From: Copromyces sp. CBS 386.78
Taxonomy: Eukaryota > Ascomycota > Sordariomycetes > Sordariales > Sordariaceae
Reading direction: 5' to 3'
DNA: 64,000 bases
NCBI GenBank assembly: GCA_030685235.1
Contig: MU839151.1
Span: forward strand, 1-64,000
Each line of letters begins with the position of its first letter. Position 1 is the first letter of the stretch. Shown piece by piece: positions 61,401 to 64,000 of the stretch. A model generated the notes under the pieces. The model was not told the origin of the DNA and did no database searches. It worked only from the letters and a program-made list of their open reading frames with translations. The translations under genes and the position numbers were made by a program.

Positions 61401-62078
61401 GAAAGCTCCGGGGGCGCTTTATAAATTAAATAAAATTACTAATAATTTAAAAAGATTAAACCGTATTATAAAAATTATAAGCTATTCGTACCCTTCCTTA
61501 ATGCGGATGCGGTTAAAAGTAGTAATAATATTAAATTTAGTGAAAATTTTAATACAATAAATTATGTCGAGGGTTTTTTTAATTAGTAGTAATAGATATT
61601 ATAATTTGAGGGTGACGTTATTAATACTACGGTAGTTTATATAAATGCGGACTCCTCTTCTTAATTTCTTTATTAAAAGGATTGGGGCGGATATTTTTAA
61701 TTGTAATAATTAGATAAATTTCTTTTATAGTATATTATCGATTTATTTTTTAATTATATCAAATTCGTCGGGATTAAAAGGGCGTCTACCAACGGCTAGG
61801 GGTATAATTCCCGGGCGGAATTCGATTTTAAAGTTGTAAGAATAGTAAGGAGGAAGGGTTTTAGCTCCTTCTTAATAGAAAATATTTATATAATACTAAT
61901 ACTATCGGGGTAATTTAGCTTAAATTTGTACGTTAGTTTTAAAGGGTTTATTAGCTTTCTTATAAAATTTCGTAATATTTTCCGAAGTAATTTTATATAG
62001 GGTAATATTATTAGCGGCGAAATATTAATTAATAATTTCTTTATATTAGGGAAAATTGTTATTTATACTATTAATTTT
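58444..62078 (-). pseudogene. RIP-decayed Ty3/gypsy pol
   Basis: Reading the minus strand through stops gives a clear gypsy reverse transcriptase. RRPFNPDEFD is near 61770, TKFNIITTFNRIRIKEGYE at about 61541-61485, SAPGAF about 61415, and YFNNVLIYF (a mutated YxDD box) at about 61353-61325. NRLTKIGLSINIDKYEF follows. The frame is kept and most stops fit C-to-T or G-to-A change. Upstream of the RT the frame still reads the protease-RT linker (FKIEFRPG, about 61820) and then ends at a junction with non-RIP DNA at 62079, so the element is 5'-truncated. RNase H and integrase should lie below 61 kb but are too eroded to point to. It is inactive. Confidence 0.75.
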
Positions 62079-62410
62079 GAGAAAGTCTTTTCGCACCGCC
62101 ATGAATGTCTTCATATACCGCCGCCCCACCCCTCCCGCATTTCTGGCCAATCAAATCGCTCGCATCCAAACCGCGGTCTACCTACCCTTTTGCAGTGGTA
62201 TTCTTTTATAAATTTCGCTTAGAAATCTTGGTATTATATTCTTTCACGAAATGTCATGCCTAGTGCCATGCCCAGATCTGCGCCCAGATCTGCACCCAGA
62301 TTGGCTACTTTACAGTACACTTTACAGCATACTTTATAGCGTACTTAGCGGTACGGTCGCATATTGTACGGTTGTATATCGTTTAATTGAATGAGTTTAA
62401 TTGAGCGATT
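62079..62410. other. Non-RIP island with two 12-bp tandem arrays
   Basis: The island keeps CA/TG and is GC-richer than both flanks. On its minus strand the left end matches the left edge of the window (41-92). At 62271-62306 there are three CCCAGATCTGCG-type 12-mers, and at 62307-62342 three ACTTTACAGTAC-type 12-mers, back to back. It is shorter than the size RIP usually needs, so it may be a small non-autonomous element or a host fragment stranded between transposons. No coding frame is supported. Confidence 0.55.
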
Positions 62411-64000
62411 AATTATATTTAATTTATATTAATCCGTATATATATAATTTATTTAATATTTATTGTATAATTGAGTAATTTGATTGTTAGCGAGTGCTAG
62501 CGAGAGTGTTAGAGTTTTTTTTATTAGTTTTGTATATTAGTTATACGTATATTACGCTGTATATTCTGTATATTAATTATATTAGCTATGCCTCTTCCCC
62601 TATCCTGGGTAACGTTGCCTCCCTTTTTTCCTTTTCCTCTACCTTTCTATATACTATTACGAGGACGGCCTTGTTTAGTCTATATAGTGGTTGGGCGGTC
62701 GGCTCTATCTTCTACTTTAAAGTTAATGCCTTCTTAGCTAGATATATTTCGTTAGATAGAGGAGGCGATTCGTATTGAGATTATAGGGTTTTGGCTTACC
62801 TTAGGCTGTCGGCCCTAGTTGGGCTATAAACGAGGCCTTCTTCGAAGTTGTAATAATTAAGTTAGTGTAATTGAAGGAGGGGGAGTTTGAATATTAATTG
62901 GCGAAATTAATTGGGGGGTATAAAGTTTTGGAGTAAAGGGGGTATTATAGCGGGGGCGACCTTTAAGTTTCGTTACTTTATTGAAGTTTTAATATTTGAA
63001 ATATTTATCCTTATTATCGAATAATCTATAAAATTACTAAAAGGGGTAATAATCGAGTTTATTAAGTACGAATAGTTAATTTCGGTTAAGAAGGGATTTA
63101 AGTATTATATTCGAATATAGTAAGTTAAATTGTGCGGTAAATTTGCCCGTATATAGTTCTAGCTCGTTGGGGTTTGGGTTAACCGCCGTAGGGATTATAC
63201 CGAGTGTAATACAACGTTAACGAACGATTTTATTAAGGGCTTTCTAGTATACTTTTCTATAAGCTTCCTTTGCTTATAGTTAGTTAAAATATTCTTTTTT
63301 AATACGGCGGATTTACTTTTCGGTTTCGTTTTCGATATTGTATTTTATACCCTCGAATAGCTTGAAATTTTATATAATAGCGGCGATAATAGTGCTATTA
63401 CTTATATAAATATAAATAAATATAATTAATATATTATAAATTATATGGGGAGGAGCATAGTTAATTATAGTTAACTATAGTTAATTATGGGATTTACCGC
63501 TAATAATTTAACTCTTTAGCGTATAATTTGTTAATTTAATTAGCGATATAGTATAATAGCCGAAGTTTAGTTTTTTATTAACGTAATAGGTAGCCTACTC
63601 CTCCTTTACAATTATATACGTATTTCTTAGGTACATAATGATTGCTTCTTATTGCGAGAAATAATTATAAAACCTCTCCTATACGGTATTGAAATTATTA
63701 ACCGTATATACGTAATATATATATTTCTAGAAAGTATAAAGTTTAGACTATAAATATTCTATAATATTAGGGAAAGTTTCTAATTAATTTGTATTATTTA
63801 CTAGGCGGTTAAAACTATTGATTACCTCCCGATCTTCTTTATTAAATTTATTTAGAGTCGTAGTATTATTAAGTAATTATATTAATTGGGTTAATTAGGT
63901 TAACCGTAGTATTTACTATATTAATACCGATATTTCTCGTTATATTTATATTTATATTATAACGGTATATATATTAGTAACTTGGGCGGCGACTTTTTTA
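62411..64000. repeat. RIP-degraded block continuing past the window edge
   Basis: The composition is RIP-type, as in the other blocks. Open stretches such as plus 62494-62778 lack domains and start at a TTG. No family is identified. A short inverted motif, TTAATTATAGTTAACTATAG, occurs near 63461-63490. Confidence 0.7.

Noticed and set aside
62494..62778. 94-codon plus-strand open frame
   Set aside because: Tyr/Ile-rich chance frame in RIP-type DNA without an ATG at its start.

Overview
The window looks like nuclear DNA of a filamentous ascomycete, most likely a Sordariales fungus close to Neurospora. Three lines of evidence support this. Genes have short introns with GTAHGT-type donors and CTRAY branch points. 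The proteins are ordinary fungal housekeeping proteins. The gene islands (about 7.2-34.9 kb and 53.2-56.7 kb) alternate sharply with very AT-rich blocks that are almost devoid of CA/TG dinucleotides and full of TA and stop codons. That pattern is the signature of repeat-induced point mutation (RIP) of transposons.

Layout. 1-7.2 kb is a RIP-degraded block ending in a 79-bp minisatellite. 7.2-34.9 kb is the main gene island. In order it holds a histidyl-tRNA synthetase with nested mitochondrial and cytosolic starts (+), a Rossmann-fold oxidoreductase-like protein (-), tRNA-Trp(CCA) (-), a divergent pair of unrecognised genes (a CCHC zinc-knuckle protein - and a 573-aa protein +), and a UapA/UapC-type purine permease (+) with a GATA-rich promoter. 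It continues with a short tandem paralogue and a full-length fungal C2H2 zinc-finger protein (both -), the splicing factor Cdc40/Prp17 (-), the ER cargo receptor Erv14/cornichon (-), methionine aminopeptidase 1 (-) and, divergent from it, kynurenine 3-monooxygenase (+). 35.0-53.2 kb is an 18-kb RIP block bracketed by a 32-bp direct repeat. 53.2-56.7 kb is a small island with a patatin-like phospholipase and a TPR-like gene. 56.7-64 kb is retrotransposon debris: a copia-like LTR, then a minus-strand Ty3/gypsy element with a recognisable reverse transcriptase, an LTR and a polypurine tract.

The gene island is mostly unlinked housekeeping functions (translation, splicing, secretion, protein maturation, purine uptake, NAD synthesis), so no pathway cluster is claimed. 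The part most worth a second look is the 18-kb block. It holds two inverted ~570-bp copies of one sequence about 10 kb apart, with 50-bp subrepeats. It also holds a decayed SNF2-like helicase whose motifs all lie in one frame, and at least six palindromic C-tract hairpins built on one motif (CCCCCCTATCGGTTTTA and its RIP variants). I did not see this motif in the other AT-rich blocks. It may be the carcass of an undescribed large DNA element.

All calls come from reading the sequence. No alignment or database search was run, and protein identities rest on motif recognition.
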